Shown here in pieces: positions 19,309 through 29,282 of a stretch of 64,000 nt of DNA; position 1 is the first letter of the stretch; each line of letters opens with the position of its first letter. The translations under genes and the position numbers were made by a program. The stretch spans positions 124,001 through 188,000 of the forward strand of contig NZ_KB905823.1 in NCBI RefSeq assembly GCF_000381025.1, read 5' to 3'. The notes beneath the pieces are model-generated. The model did not search any database. It had not been told where the DNA came from and saw nothing but the letters and a program-made list of their open reading frames with translations. The DNA comes from Streptomyces sulphureus DSM 40104 (GTDB taxonomy: Bacteria; Actinomycetota; Actinomycetes; Streptomycetales; Streptomycetaceae).

Positions 19309-22300
19309 CACATCTGTCGGACGACGGGCCGGGACTCTCCGGTGAGGAGGCCGAAGGCATCGCCGTCATCGGTATGGCGGGACGCTTTCCCGGCGCGCGC
19401 GACCTCGACGCGTACTGGGCCAACCTGCGCTCGGGCACGGAGAGCATCCAGGATGTCGCCGACGAGGAACTCGCGCGCGAGGGCGTCCCGGACGAGCTGC
19501 TCGACGACCCGCACTACATACGTCGCGCAGCGCCCGTGGACGGGGTCGACGAGTTCGACGCCGAGCTCTTCGGCTTCACTCCGCAGGCGGCCCGGACCAT
19601 GGACCCGCAGCAGCGGCTCCTCCTCCAGTTGAGCTGGCACGCGCTGGAGAACGCGGGCTACGACCCGCTGGGCTGCGACGGCGCGGTGGGCGTCTTCGCC
19701 ACCTCGTCGGTCAGCTCCTACCTGCTGTACAACCTTCTGTCCCGGCAGGACACCAGGGCGCTGCTCGGCGCCGGACTCAACCTCGAGCTGGTCCAGTTGG
19801 TCGGAGGGAACGACCCCAACTTCACCGCCACACGCATCGCCCACTCGCTCGACCTGCGGGGGCCCGCCGTGGGCGTGCAGACCGCGTGCTCCAGCGGACT
19901 GGTCGCGGTGCACCTGGCCTGCCAGAGCCTGCTGGCGGGCGAGACGGACATGGCCCTGGCGGCAGGCGTCTCCGTTCGGGTCCCGCACCGGGCCGGGTAC
20001 CTGTACGACCCGGGCGCGATCATGTCCCCGGACGGCCGGTGCCGGCCGTTCGACGCGGAAGCGGCCGGGACGGTCTTCGGCAGCGGCGGGGGAGCCGTAC
20101 TGCTCAAACCGCTGAGCGACGCGCTCGCCGCCGGGGACCCCGTCCACGCGGTGATCAAAGGCTCGGCCATCAACAACGACGGTGCCCAGAAGATGGGCTA
20201 CACGGCCCCCAGCATCGACGGGCAGGCCCAGGTCGTCGCGGAGGCCCTCGCGGTGGCCGACGTGGACCCCGCGAGCGTCGGATACATCGAGGCGCACGGC
20301 ACCGGTACGGCGCTCGGCGACCCCATCGAAGTGGCCGCACTGGCCACCGCGTTCGAAAGCGTCGGCGCGGGCGACCACATCGGCATCGGCTCGGTGAAGG
20401 CCAACGTCGGGCACCTGGAGGTCGCCGCGGGACTGGCGAGCTTCATCAAGACCGTCCTCTCGCTGAGGCACCGTGAGCTGGTCCCGACTCCGCACTACAG
20501 GAGCCCCAACCCCGAACTGGGGCTGGAGAAGACGCCGTTCCACGTCGTCGACACGCTCACCCCGTGGTCGGCGCCGGGACCCCTGCGGGCCGGGGCGAGC
20601 GCCCTGGGCGTGGGCGGCACCAACGCCCACGTCGTCCTGGAGGAGGCGCCGTCCGTCGGGGACCCGCGGGGCAAGGGAGCCGAAGCGGAGGCGGGCAGGC
20701 CCGTCGTGCTCCTGGTCTCCGGCCGTGACCGGGAGCAGGCGTCGGCATCGGCTCGTGTGCTGGCCGACCGGCTCGAAGGCGAGGACCCGCCGGCGCTCGA
20801 AGACGTCGCGACGACGCTCGCCACGGGACGGCACCACCACCCCTGCCGCCGCGCGGTCGTGGCGAGAACGCACCGTACGGCTGCGGAGGCGCTGCGCACC
20901 CCGGGGCACCTCTCCGCCCACGAGGGACGCGTCACTGCTGACGACGGCGGTGCGCTGCTGCTGATGCCCGGACAGGGCTCCCAGTACGGCGGTATGACGG
21001 CGGGTCTGTACCGCGCCGACAGCCACTACCGCCGTCACCTCGACTGGGCGGCCGCAGGCCTCTCCGACCTGCTCGGGCTCGACGTCCTCACGCCTCTGAT
21101 CGAAGGGCCGGAGGAGGACCTGCGGCGCACCGACCTCGCCCAGGCGGCGCTCTTCGCCGTGGAGTACGCCCTCGCCCGACGTCTGGAGGAGCAGGGGGTA
21201 CGAACCGCGGCGGTGGCGGGCCACAGTGTCGGCGAGTACACGGCCGCGTGCCTCGCCGGGGTGCTCTCGCCCGACGACGCCCTGCGTACCGTCGCCGCGC
21301 GAGGCCGCCTGATGCACACCGCCCCCGCGGGCGTGATGCTCACGGTCGGGCTGCCGCAGGAGGCCGCCCAGGACGCCGTCGAGGGAACGGAACTGGAGGT
21401 CGCGGCCGTCAACGAGCCCGGTTCCACAGTGGTGGCCGGACCCGCGGACGCCGCCGAACGGCTGGCGGAGCGGCTCACCGAGCGGGGCGTGACGGCGCGA
21501 CGGCTGCACACCGCGCATGCCTTCCACACCGCGGCCCTCGACCAGGCGGCCGAGGAGTTCGCCGCGCACATGGCCTCGGTAGCCCTGCACCCGCCCGCCA
21601 CCCCGATGCTCTCCGGCGTCACCGGAACCTGGATGACCGACGAGGAGGCCCGCGACGCCGACCGGTGGGCACGCCAGATCCGGCTCCCGGTGCGCTTCGC
21701 CGACCTGTTGAGCACCGCGCTCGGCGGACCCGACCGGATTCTGGTGGAGTGCGGTCCGGGGCGCACCCTGACCACCTTCGCTCGCCGCAGCCCCGCGTGG
21801 GACGGGCGGCACCGGGCGCTCCGACTGGTGCGGCATCCGCGGGAGGACCGCGACGACCACGAGACGTACCTGCTGGGACTCGGAGCGCTGTGGGCGGCGG
21901 GAACGGCTCCGGACCGGCAGGCGGCGACACCGCAGGGCTCCGGAAGGCGGGTGCCACTGCCCGGACTCCCGTTCCGGCGCGACAGGTACTGGATCTCCCC
22001 GCGCTTCGCCGACCCCGGGGACGGCACACCGGACGAGACCGCCGGCGGGCACGCCCCGGACCTGGCCGCCGGAGACGGCCCGGCACCGACGGCACCCGAC
22101 ACGGGAGCACCGGGACCGGTGACGGGCGGCTCGTCCGAGGAGCTGATCAGCGGTATCTGGTCCGACGTGCTCGGAATTCCCGACATCGGTGCGCAGGGCA
22201 ACTTCTTCGACCTGGGGGGCGACTCCGTCGTCGCCGTCCAGGTCGCATCCCGGGCCACGCGCGCGGGCCTGCCCATGAGCCCGCAGGACGTGTTCCAGCA

Positions 22301-23798
22301 TCAGACGGTCTCCGCCCTGGCCGCCGCCCTGGCGCCGACATCCGGCGAGCAGACTGCGACCAGCGCCGCGCCGAGCGTCACCCCGCCGCTCACCCCGGTG
22401 CAGCAGATGATCGTGGATCGCGCGGGACGGCGGCTCGGGACGTTCACCGTGCCGCTGCTCCTCGACCTGGCGCCCGGGGTTTCGCCGGACGTGGCGCGCG
22501 AGGCGGTCCGTGCCGTGATCGCCCACCACGACGCCCTCCGCCTCCGTCTGGAGCAGCGTGACGGCCTGTGGGGACAGCGGATCGACCCCCCGGAGACGTC
22601 CGACGACCTCGAGATCCCCCTGATCCCCGTCCCGGACGGCCCGCCGGACAGCGAACCCGCCCGCCTCGCCGCGACGCTGACCGACCTCGGTCGAAGCTTG
22701 CAGGACCGGCCCGGCCCGCTCCTGCGGGCGGCGATCCTGGAGTCCGGCGCCGGCGCGCCCGCGCGGCTCGCGCTGGTCCTGCACCACTTCTGCGTGGACA
22801 ACGCCTCCGAGCGCATCCTGCTCGAAGACCTCACAGCCGCATGCACGCAGCTCCTCGACGGGCGGGAGGTGCGGCAGCCCGAGGCCACCACCGCCTGGTC
22901 CTCCTGGGCCGGGTGGGCCGCCGGACTCGCGGCCGATCCGGAGGTGCACGCCGAGCGCGGACAGTGGCTGGAAGTGCTGGGGAGCGGAGCGGCCACGGGC
23001 CTGCCCGCACACTCCGCGCCCAGCACGGACGTCCCGCGGCGGGACGCGTGCTCGGCGGAACGGGAGATGCCGCGGGAGGCCACGGGGAAGCTGCTGGAGG
23101 CCCAACGCGCCCGGCGTGCCCGCCTGGACGAGCTCCTGCTCGCGGCCGTGGCGGTGGCAGTCGCGGAGGCCGCCGGCACCGAGGACGTCGTCCTGGAAGT
23201 CGAGGGGCACGGCCGGGGCGCCCTGCCGCCCGGATTCGACCTCGACCGCACCATCGGCACCTGCACCACGCTCCACCCCGTCCGGATCGGCACGGGGCGC
23301 CGGGGAGCGGCGGGCGCGGCGGAGGCCGCGCGGCGCGCGCTCCGTGACACGCCGCGCGAAGGCCTCGGGTACGGAGTGCTGCGCACCCTGCACGCGCCGT
23401 CTGCGGCGCTGCTGGCCGATCGCCCCCAGCCCGACCTGCTGGTCGCCTATCTCGGAACCGTCACCTACGACGCCGTCGGCGAACTCGCCGAGGGGCCGCT
23501 GCGACCCTCCGCGGCCGCAGAGCTGTCGGTGCGCTCCGTTCCGGCATGCCTGACCCATGGCTCGGAACTGCGGGCCTATCTGCACCATGGCCGGCTCCAC
23601 CTGGACTGGTGGTTCGACCCCGGCCGCTACGCCGCGGAAACGGTGGAGACAGCCCTCGACCGAGTGCTCTCCGCGCTGGACGAACTCGCCGCGGACTCCG
23701 TGGACACCCGCGGGACCGGCGCCACGGACACTCCCTGGGCCGACGTGAACCAGGACGAACTCCGGATGCTGTTCGGCGAGCAGCACCGCGACATGTAA
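19305..23798 (+). CDS. Hybrid-type PKS module KS-AT-ACP with a C-terminal epimerase-like condensation-fold domain
   Basis: 1497 residues. KS Cys195 lies in QTACSSG, of the type found at PKS/NRPS junctions. AT Ser641 lies in GHSVGEY and the loop HAFH (738-741) predicts malonyl-CoA. ACP Ser974 is in GGDSVVA. No reductive domain is present, so the ACP should carry a beta-ketoacyl chain. The last ~460 residues form a full condensation-superfamily domain whose landmarks match NRPS epimerization domains: HHFCVDN (His1160-His1161, Asp1165; the usual Gly is Asn), VEGHGR at about 1299-1304, TIGTCTTLHPVR, and an AYLG in place of NYLG. An epimerase-type domain behind a malonyl-loaded ACP has no obvious stereocentre to act on. 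The GTG start at 19305 overlaps the previous TGA and is preceded by CGGAGGA. The NRPS follows after 13 bases. Confidence 0.92.
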   Translation: MTHLSDDGPGLSGEEAEGIAVIGMAGRFPGARDLDAYWANLRSGTESIQDVADEELAREGVPDELLDDPHYIRRAAPVDGVDEFDAELFGFTPQAARTMDPQQRLLLQLSWHALENAGYDPLGCDGAVGVFATSSVSSYLLYNLLSRQDTRALLGAGLNLELVQLVGGNDPNFTATRIAHSLDLRGPAVGVQTACSSGLVAVHLACQSLLAGETDMALAAGVSVRVPHRAGYLYDPGAIMSPDGRCRPFDAEAAGTVFGSGGGAVLLKPLSDALAAGDPVHAVIKGSAINNDGAQKMGYTAPSIDGQAQVVAEALAVADVDPASVGYIEAHGTGTALGDPIEVAALATAFESVGAGDHIGIGSVKANVGHLEVAAGLASFIKTVLSLRHRELVPTPHYRSPNPELGLEKTPFHVVDTLTPWSAPGPLRAGASALGVGGTNAHVVLEEAPSVGDPRGKGAEAEAGRPVVLLVSGRDREQASASARVLADRLEGEDPPALEDVATTLATGRHHHPCRRAVVARTHRTAAEALRTPGHLSAHEGRVTADDGGALLLMPGQGSQYGGMTAGLYRADSHYRRHLDWAAAGLSDLLGLDVLTPLIEGPEEDLRRTDLAQAALFAVEYALARRLEEQGVRTAAVAGHSVGEYTAACLAGVLSPDDALRTVAARGRLMHTAPAGVMLTVGLPQEAAQDAVEGTELEVAAVNEPGSTVVAGPADAAERLAERLTERGVTARRLHTAHAFHTAALDQAAEEFAAHMASVALHPPATPMLSGVTGTWMTDEEARDADRWARQIRLPVRFADLLSTALGGPDRILVECGPGRTLTTFARRSPAWDGRHRALRLVRHPREDRDDHETYLLGLGALWAAGTAPDRQAATPQGSGRRVPLPGLPFRRDRYWISPRFADPGDGTPDETAGGHAPDLAAGDGPAPTAPDTGAPGPVTGGSSEELISGIWSDVLGIPDIGAQGNFFDLGGDSVVAVQVASRATRAGLPMSPQDVFQHQTVSALAAALAPTSGEQTATSAAPSVTPPLTPVQQMIVDRAGRRLGTFTVPLLLDLAPGVSPDVAREAVRAVIAHHDALRLRLEQRDGLWGQRIDPPETSDDLEIPLIPVPDGPPDSEPARLAATLTDLGRSLQDRPGPLLRAAILESGAGAPARLALVLHHFCVDNASERILLEDLTAACTQLLDGREVRQPEATTAWSSWAGWAAGLAADPEVHAERGQWLEVLGSGAATGLPAHSAPSTDVPRRDACSAEREMPREATGKLLEAQRARRARLDELLLAAVAVAVAEAAGTEDVVLEVEGHGRGALPPGFDLDRTIGTCTTLHPVRIGTGRRGAAGAAEAARRALRDTPREGLGYGVLRTLHAPSAALLADRPQPDLLVAYLGTVTYDAVGELAEGPLRPSAAAELSVRSVPACLTHGSELRAYLHHGRLHLDWWFDPGRYAAETVETALDRVLSALDELAADSVDTRGTGATDTPWADVNQDELRMLFGEQHRDM

Positions 23799-23811
23799 GG
23801 ACGAAACGCTC

Positions 23812-26800
23812 ATGAGTACGCACGACGTCGAGGACGTGTACATCCTTTCCCCCATGCAGGAAGGGCTGTTGTTCTACACCCTGCAGAACCCGAGCAGCTC
23901 CATGTACGTGCAGCAGCTCGCCCACACCTACATCGGCGACCTGGACGTGGACGCGCTGCGCTCCGCCTGGCAGACCGTGGTGGGCAGACACCCGGTTCTC
24001 CGCAGCGCGTTCGCCTGGGAACGGCTCGACAAGCCGCTTCAGATGGTCCACCGGGAAGCGCCCGTCGACTTCGAGATGCTCGACTGGCGAGGGCTGCCGG
24101 CCGACGAACTGGCCGCGCGCGAGGAGCGGTTGCTCCAGGGAGACCGTGAGCAGGGTTTCGTGCTGTCCCGACCGCCGCTCATGCGCTTCTACCTGGCGCG
24201 ACTGGACGGCGGGCGACACCGCTTCGTCGTCAGTGTCCACCACCTGGTCCTGGACGGCTGGGCCACCGGCGTCGTGCTCAAGGAGGTCGCCGCCGCCTAC
24301 ACCGCGCTGTGCGCGGGCAAGCCCGTCGACCTCCCCACCGTGCGCCCCTTCCGCACCTACATCGACTGGTTGCGGGAGAAGGACCCCGAAACGGCGGAGA
24401 CCTACTGGCGGCGTCAGCTGAAGGGTGTACGCGGCCCCACACCGCTGCTGCCCGATGCCGAACCGGGATCCGGCACCGGGGCCCAGCACGTCGCCAAGCT
24501 CGAACTCGACGAGGCCGACAGCGCTCTGCTGTCCGGCGCACTGAGGGAGCGCCGACTCACACTGAGCACCCTCACGCAGGCGGCATGGGCCCTGCTGCTC
24601 TCGCGCTACGCCGGGACGCCCGAGGCCGTCTTCGGCACCGTCTCCTCCGGCCGCCCGCCGGAACTCGACGGCTCCGACGAGATGGTCGGCCTCTTCGTCA
24701 ACACGCTGCCCACGCGCATACCCGTCGACCCGACCACGCGCGTGGGGGAGTGGCTCGACGAGGTGCAGCGGCGCGCGGTCGCCGCCCGTGAGCACGAGCA
24801 CGTGCCGCTCACCCGCATACAGGAGTGGAGCGACGTGCCGCAGGGCACGGAGATGTTCGAGACCGTGCAGGTGGTGCAGAACTCCCTCGACACGTCGCTG
24901 CTGTGGGACCGGTTCGCGGATCTCGAAGTGGCCGACCCCGTCTACTTCACCCGGACGAGCTTCCCGCTCACGCTCGCCGTGGTGCCGGGCGACCGCATCC
25001 TCCTGCGGGCGATGTACGACCGGTCCTGGCTGCCGGACACGATGGCCGAGCGGCTGCTCGGCCACATGCGCACGCTGCTCACCGAGCTGGCCCGGAACCC
25101 GGACCGCCGGCTGGGCGACCTGCCGATGCTCACCCCCGACGAGCTGACGGGGCTGCTCGCCGCGGACGCTGAGACGTCGGGCCACCGCGCCCGCCCGCCC
25201 CTGGAGGCGTGCCACGCGCACGCCGGCGACCGTCCGGAGCGCACGGCCGTCACCCACGGCACGGCATCGCTCACCTGGAAGGATCTCGACTCCCGGGCCG
25301 GAAAGCTGGCCACGCTCCTGCGGGAACGAGGAGTCGACCGGAACTGTGTGGTGGCCGTCTGCCACCCCGACCCGGTCGCGACGTTGACGGGGCTGCTGGC
25401 CGTGTGGCGGGCCGGGGGAGCACCCGCCCCTCTGGACTCCGGGCGGCCCGCCGCCGAACTGGCCGCGCTCGTGGACGCGGCGGGGGCCGAGCTGGTGCTC
25501 AGCGACGCCGGAACGGGGGCGGCCTTCGAGGACGCCGATCACGAAGTCCTCCGGCTCGACCGCGACGACGAGGCGATCGCGTCCCTGCCGGAGCACCCGC
25601 ACTCCCCGGCCACCGAAGACGCGGCCCTCGCCTACGTCGCCTTCACCTCCGGCGCCGAGGACGGCCCCAAGGCGGTGTCCCTCGATCAGCGGGCCCTGGC
25701 CGCGACCGCCGATGTCCGGTGGGACGGAGCGGCGCCCGGCGCCGACGACACCTTCCTGCTCCAGGCGCCCCCGGACTCGTACCTGTACCTGTTCTCCCTC
25801 GTCACGGCACTGCACGCCGGAGCCCGGATCGTGCTTCCAACCGAACCGGTCGCGGGCGACTCCTCAGCGGCGGCCGACGCGGTCGCCGCCGCGGTCGCCG
25901 AGCACGAGGTGACCGGCGCCGTGCTGACACCGGCTCTGCTCGGCTGCCTCGACCCCGAGGGGCCCGCCGGACGCCTGCGTACCGTCGTCGTTACGGGCGA
26001 GCGCTGCGCGGCGGCCGCGCTCGCCGGCTGGGCACGCGACGCCGAGCGCCGCGTCCTGAGCCTGTACGGGTCCGCCGAGACCGCAGGCGCCGCCGTGCTG
26101 GGGCGGGCGGGCACGGACGGCACCGTGACCGGACGGCCGGCGGGGGGACGCCGCGCGTACGTGCTCGGAGCGTCGGGCACACCGGTCCCGCGCGGTGTCG
26201 CCGGGGAACTCCATGTCGCCGGGCCGGGGTTGTCCCCGGGGTACCTCGACCGCCCCGCGCTGACCGTGGAATGCTTCCGTCCCGACCCGTTCGTCGCGGG
26301 CGACCCGCAGCGGATGTACCGCACGGGCGACCTCGCCCGGTGGACAGAGTCCGGGGACCTGGAGATTCTCGGGCGGGTGAGCGAACGGCTCACGGCGGGA
26401 AGCCGCGCCGCACACCCCGCCGCCGTGGCCGAACTCCTCGGCAGCCATCCTGCGGTGTCCGCCTGCGCGGTCGGCAGCCACGACGGAACGCTCACCGCCT
26501 ACGTGGTGCCCGACCACGAGGGTGCGGCGGCGGCCGAGCGCCACGAGCAGGTGGACCAGTGGCGTCGGCTCTACGAGCACACCTATGCCGACCGCGCCGA
26601 CACCGGCGACGCCGAGTTCAACATCGTCGGCTGGAACAGCAGTTACACCGGCGCGGCCATCCCCGAGGAAGAGATGCGCGAGTGGCGCGACGCCACGCTC
26701 GCCCAGTTGAGCGCCCTGCGTCCCGCGAAGGTCCTGGAGATCGGCTGCGGCACCGGCATGTTCCTGCTGCCGCTGTCCCGCACGTGTGCGGAGTACTGGG

Positions 26801-29007
26801 GGACGGACCTGTCCTCCGCCGCACTCGACTACGTACGCGAACAGCTCACCGAGGCCCCCTACCAGGGCGCCCGGGTCACACTGCAGAAGCAGCAGGCCGA
26901 GGACTTCACCGGCATCCCCGAGGGCCGTTTCGACCTGGTCGTCCTCAACTCCGTCAGCCAGTACTTCCCGGACGAGGACTATCTGCGCCGGGTGCTCGAC
27001 GGCGCCGTGCGCGCGCTGCGGCCGGGTGGCCGGATCTTCGTCGGCGACGTGCGGAACCTGGACACCCTCGACGCGCTGCACCTGGAGCTGCGGCTGGAGG
27101 AGGGGACCAGCGACGCCTCGGCGCGCGAGCTGTGGCTCGCGGCGCGTTCCCGGGCCCGGCTGGAGGAGGAACTGGTCCTCGCCCCGGACTTCTTCCGGTC
27201 CTACGCCGCGGGCCGGCAGCCGGGCGCGGTGGCCCGTGTCTGCGCCAAGTGGGGCCGCGCCCGCAACGAGTTGACCCGCCACCGCTACGACGTGCTGATC
27301 GACCTGGCGCCCGCGGAACCGGCGGGTCCGGACAGGACCTGCGAGTGGGCCCGCGACGCCGCCGCGCCCGGTGCCCTCGACTCCCTGCTGGCAGCCGACG
27401 TGGACAGCGTGCTCGTCAGAGGCGTGCCCGACGCGCGTGTCCGGGACCAGACCGCCGCGGTCGCGGCGCTCCGCCGCGGGGCGACCAGGGCGACCGCGGA
27501 GGACCTGGCCGCATGGCTTGCACGCGGCTCGGGCGTGGATCCGGAGGACCTGCGCGCGTCGGCCGAACGAGCCGGATTCCAGGCGGATCTCCTCCTCGGC
27601 GCCGAGGCGGGCACCCTGGACGTCCTGTTCGTGCGCACGGACTCACCGGCGGCGGGCGACCGCCGGGCCGCCCTCTGGCGCCACCACGCCGCCGCGGCCG
27701 CGACGTCCCCCCGGGGGCGGCACGCCAACGTGCCCCTCACCCAGCGTCAGGACGCGCGCCTGCTCGCCGCGCTGCAGACGCTCGCCGAACACCGGCTGCC
27801 GCCGCACGTCTGCCCGAGCGAGCACCAGGTGCTGGCGGATCTGCCGCTCACTCGCGACGGACGCGTCGACCACCGCGGCCTGAGGTCCCTTTGCGGCACG
27901 GACGGCAACACCGCACGCGACCTCGTGGCACCGCGCGACGGGACCGAACTGATCATCGCCCGGGTGTGGGAGGAGGTCCTGGGAGTGCGCCCCGTCGGGG
28001 TCCACGACAACTTCTTCTCCCTCGGCGGCCACTCACTCGTGGCCATGCGGGTGATCTCCCGGCTCCAGCGTCGGTTCAACCGCGACATCGACCTCGCGTC
28101 GCTGCTGAACCGGCCCACCGTGGCGGAACTGGCCGACGTGCTGCGCGAGGACACCGAAGGGCCGACGCGTTCGCCCGTGGTCACCCTCCAGCCGGAAGGC
28201 GACCGGACACCGCTGTTCCTGGTCCACCCCTCGGGCAGCAACCTGCTCGTCTACCAGTTCCTCGCCGAGCGTCTCGCCCCCGACACTCCCGTCCACATGC
28301 TGGAGTCACCCGCGCTGCGCCGCTTCGGGTCGGTCGAGGAACTGGCCGCCCACTACGCCGAGGCCATCCGCGCGACAGTCCCGCACGGCCCCTACCGGCT
28401 CGGCGGGCTGTCCTTCGGCGGGCTGGTGTCCTTCGAGGTCGCCCGGCAGCTCGCCGAGGCCGGGGAGCACGTCGAAACCCTCACGATGTTCGAGTCGTCC
28501 CTGGCGGGACCTGTGCCCACCGACCTGTCCGAGGAGGACCTTCTCGCCTACCGCACCGTGCACTTCACACACGTCTTCGAGCTGATCTTCAACAAACGGG
28601 TCCCGTTGACGGAGGACGAACTGCGCGGTCTGGGCGCCGACGAGCAGTTGGACCTGCTCTACCAGCGGATCGATGAGACGTTCCAGGGCGAGGTGGGCAC
28701 CGGGCTGCTGCGGCGCACCGTCGAGGACGTCCAGCACGTTCGGGAGCTGATCCGGACCTACCGGCCGGGTCCGTACAGCGGCCCCGTACACCTCTTCATC
28801 GGCCTCGAGCCCATGCCTCCGCACCTCAACGACCCCGAGTTCTACCGCAGCGACCGGGCGCTCGGCTGGGACGCCTACCTGCCGGACCTGCGGCTCGTTG
28901 ACACCCCTGGCAACCACCTCACCCTGCTCAACCCGCCGCACGTCGACACCCTCGCCCAGTGGATGCGGGACGTCGCCCGCCCGCACGACCAGGAGACTCC
29001 CCGATGA
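23812..29007 (+). CDS. NRPS termination module: C - degenerate A with inserted N-methyltransferase - PCP - TE
   Basis: 1731 residues. The condensation domain (1-430) has an intact HHLVLDG (His144, Asp148), and its N-terminus (SPMQEGLLF) resembles C domains that follow epimerases. The adenylation domain looks dead. The A3 loop reads FTSGAEDGPKAV (from 611) instead of YTSGSTGxPKG; A8 keeps only GR of the hinge and lacks the RGxRIELGEI element; the A10 lysine is Arg1351 (DGRVD). An N-methyltransferase is inserted between A8 and A9 (about 940-1160) with SAM motif VLEIGCGTG at 974 and the typical lead-in NIVGWNSSYTG. The PCP has Ser1408 in GGHSL. The TE has Ser1534 in GLSFGG. The module should join an N-methylated amino acid to the polyketide and release it, with the amino acid probably supplied by the free-standing A domain at 34242-35774. 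Confidence 0.93.
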   Translation: MSTHDVEDVYILSPMQEGLLFYTLQNPSSSMYVQQLAHTYIGDLDVDALRSAWQTVVGRHPVLRSAFAWERLDKPLQMVHREAPVDFEMLDWRGLPADELAAREERLLQGDREQGFVLSRPPLMRFYLARLDGGRHRFVVSVHHLVLDGWATGVVLKEVAAAYTALCAGKPVDLPTVRPFRTYIDWLREKDPETAETYWRRQLKGVRGPTPLLPDAEPGSGTGAQHVAKLELDEADSALLSGALRERRLTLSTLTQAAWALLLSRYAGTPEAVFGTVSSGRPPELDGSDEMVGLFVNTLPTRIPVDPTTRVGEWLDEVQRRAVAAREHEHVPLTRIQEWSDVPQGTEMFETVQVVQNSLDTSLLWDRFADLEVADPVYFTRTSFPLTLAVVPGDRILLRAMYDRSWLPDTMAERLLGHMRTLLTELARNPDRRLGDLPMLTPDELTGLLAADAETSGHRARPPLEACHAHAGDRPERTAVTHGTASLTWKDLDSRAGKLATLLRERGVDRNCVVAVCHPDPVATLTGLLAVWRAGGAPAPLDSGRPAAELAALVDAAGAELVLSDAGTGAAFEDADHEVLRLDRDDEAIASLPEHPHSPATEDAALAYVAFTSGAEDGPKAVSLDQRALAATADVRWDGAAPGADDTFLLQAPPDSYLYLFSLVTALHAGARIVLPTEPVAGDSSAAADAVAAAVAEHEVTGAVLTPALLGCLDPEGPAGRLRTVVVTGERCAAAALAGWARDAERRVLSLYGSAETAGAAVLGRAGTDGTVTGRPAGGRRAYVLGASGTPVPRGVAGELHVAGPGLSPGYLDRPALTVECFRPDPFVAGDPQRMYRTGDLARWTESGDLEILGRVSERLTAGSRAAHPAAVAELLGSHPAVSACAVGSHDGTLTAYVVPDHEGAAAAERHEQVDQWRRLYEHTYADRADTGDAEFNIVGWNSSYTGAAIPEEEMREWRDATLAQLSALRPAKVLEIGCGTGMFLLPLSRTCAEYWGTDLSSAALDYVREQLTEAPYQGARVTLQKQQAEDFTGIPEGRFDLVVLNSVSQYFPDEDYLRRVLDGAVRALRPGGRIFVGDVRNLDTLDALHLELRLEEGTSDASARELWLAARSRARLEEELVLAPDFFRSYAAGRQPGAVARVCAKWGRARNELTRHRYDVLIDLAPAEPAGPDRTCEWARDAAAPGALDSLLAADVDSVLVRGVPDARVRDQTAAVAALRRGATRATAEDLAAWLARGSGVDPEDLRASAERAGFQADLLLGAEAGTLDVLFVRTDSPAAGDRRAALWRHHAAAAATSPRGRHANVPLTQRQDARLLAALQTLAEHRLPPHVCPSEHQVLADLPLTRDGRVDHRGLRSLCGTDGNTARDLVAPRDGTELIIARVWEEVLGVRPVGVHDNFFSLGGHSLVAMRVISRLQRRFNRDIDLASLLNRPTVAELADVLREDTEGPTRSPVVTLQPEGDRTPLFLVHPSGSNLLVYQFLAERLAPDTPVHMLESPALRRFGSVEELAAHYAEAIRATVPHGPYRLGGLSFGGLVSFEVARQLAEAGEHVETLTMFESSLAGPVPTDLSEEDLLAYRTVHFTHVFELIFNKRVPLTEDELRGLGADEQLDLLYQRIDETFQGEVGTGLLRRTVEDVQHVRELIRTYRPGPYSGPVHLFIGLEPMPPHLNDPEFYRSDRALGWDAYLPDLRLVDTPGNHLTLLNPPHVDTLAQWMRDVARPHDQETPR

Positions 29008-29282
29008 ACGGGTCCCGCCCTCTCCGCCCCGGCGCAGATCCCGGGCACGGCTCCCTCTGCCGGCTCGCCGTACACCGGTCCCGCAGACGACCTCGCCGGC
29101 GTCGTCCCACGCAGCGATCCGGGTCGCCCCTCCCGATCGGCGGTCGGGACGTCGCGAGGCTCCGGGCGGCCAAGGCGCACGAGCCGTCCAGCGGCTGCAC
29201 GACGACAGCCGTCCCGGAGTTCCCGGGCCACCGATCTCACGAGTGATCAGTGCAGACCCACGTACAAGAAAGGCAGCACGCG
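29008..29282 (+). other. Gap between NRPS and thioesterase gene, no supported gene
   Basis: An 80-codon frame opens at an ATGA overlap with the NRPS stop (29004-29246). Its product is Arg/Pro-rich with no recognisable motif, and it reads like non-coding high-GC sequence. No MbtH-like gene is present here. A weak AAGAAAGG ribosome-binding sequence precedes the thioesterase start at 29283. Confidence 0.4.

Noticed and set aside
29004-29246. 80-codon frame coupled by ATGA to the NRPS stop
   Set aside because: The product is Arg/Pro-rich with no motif, has no MbtH or carrier features, and the frame looks like chance in high-GC DNA.
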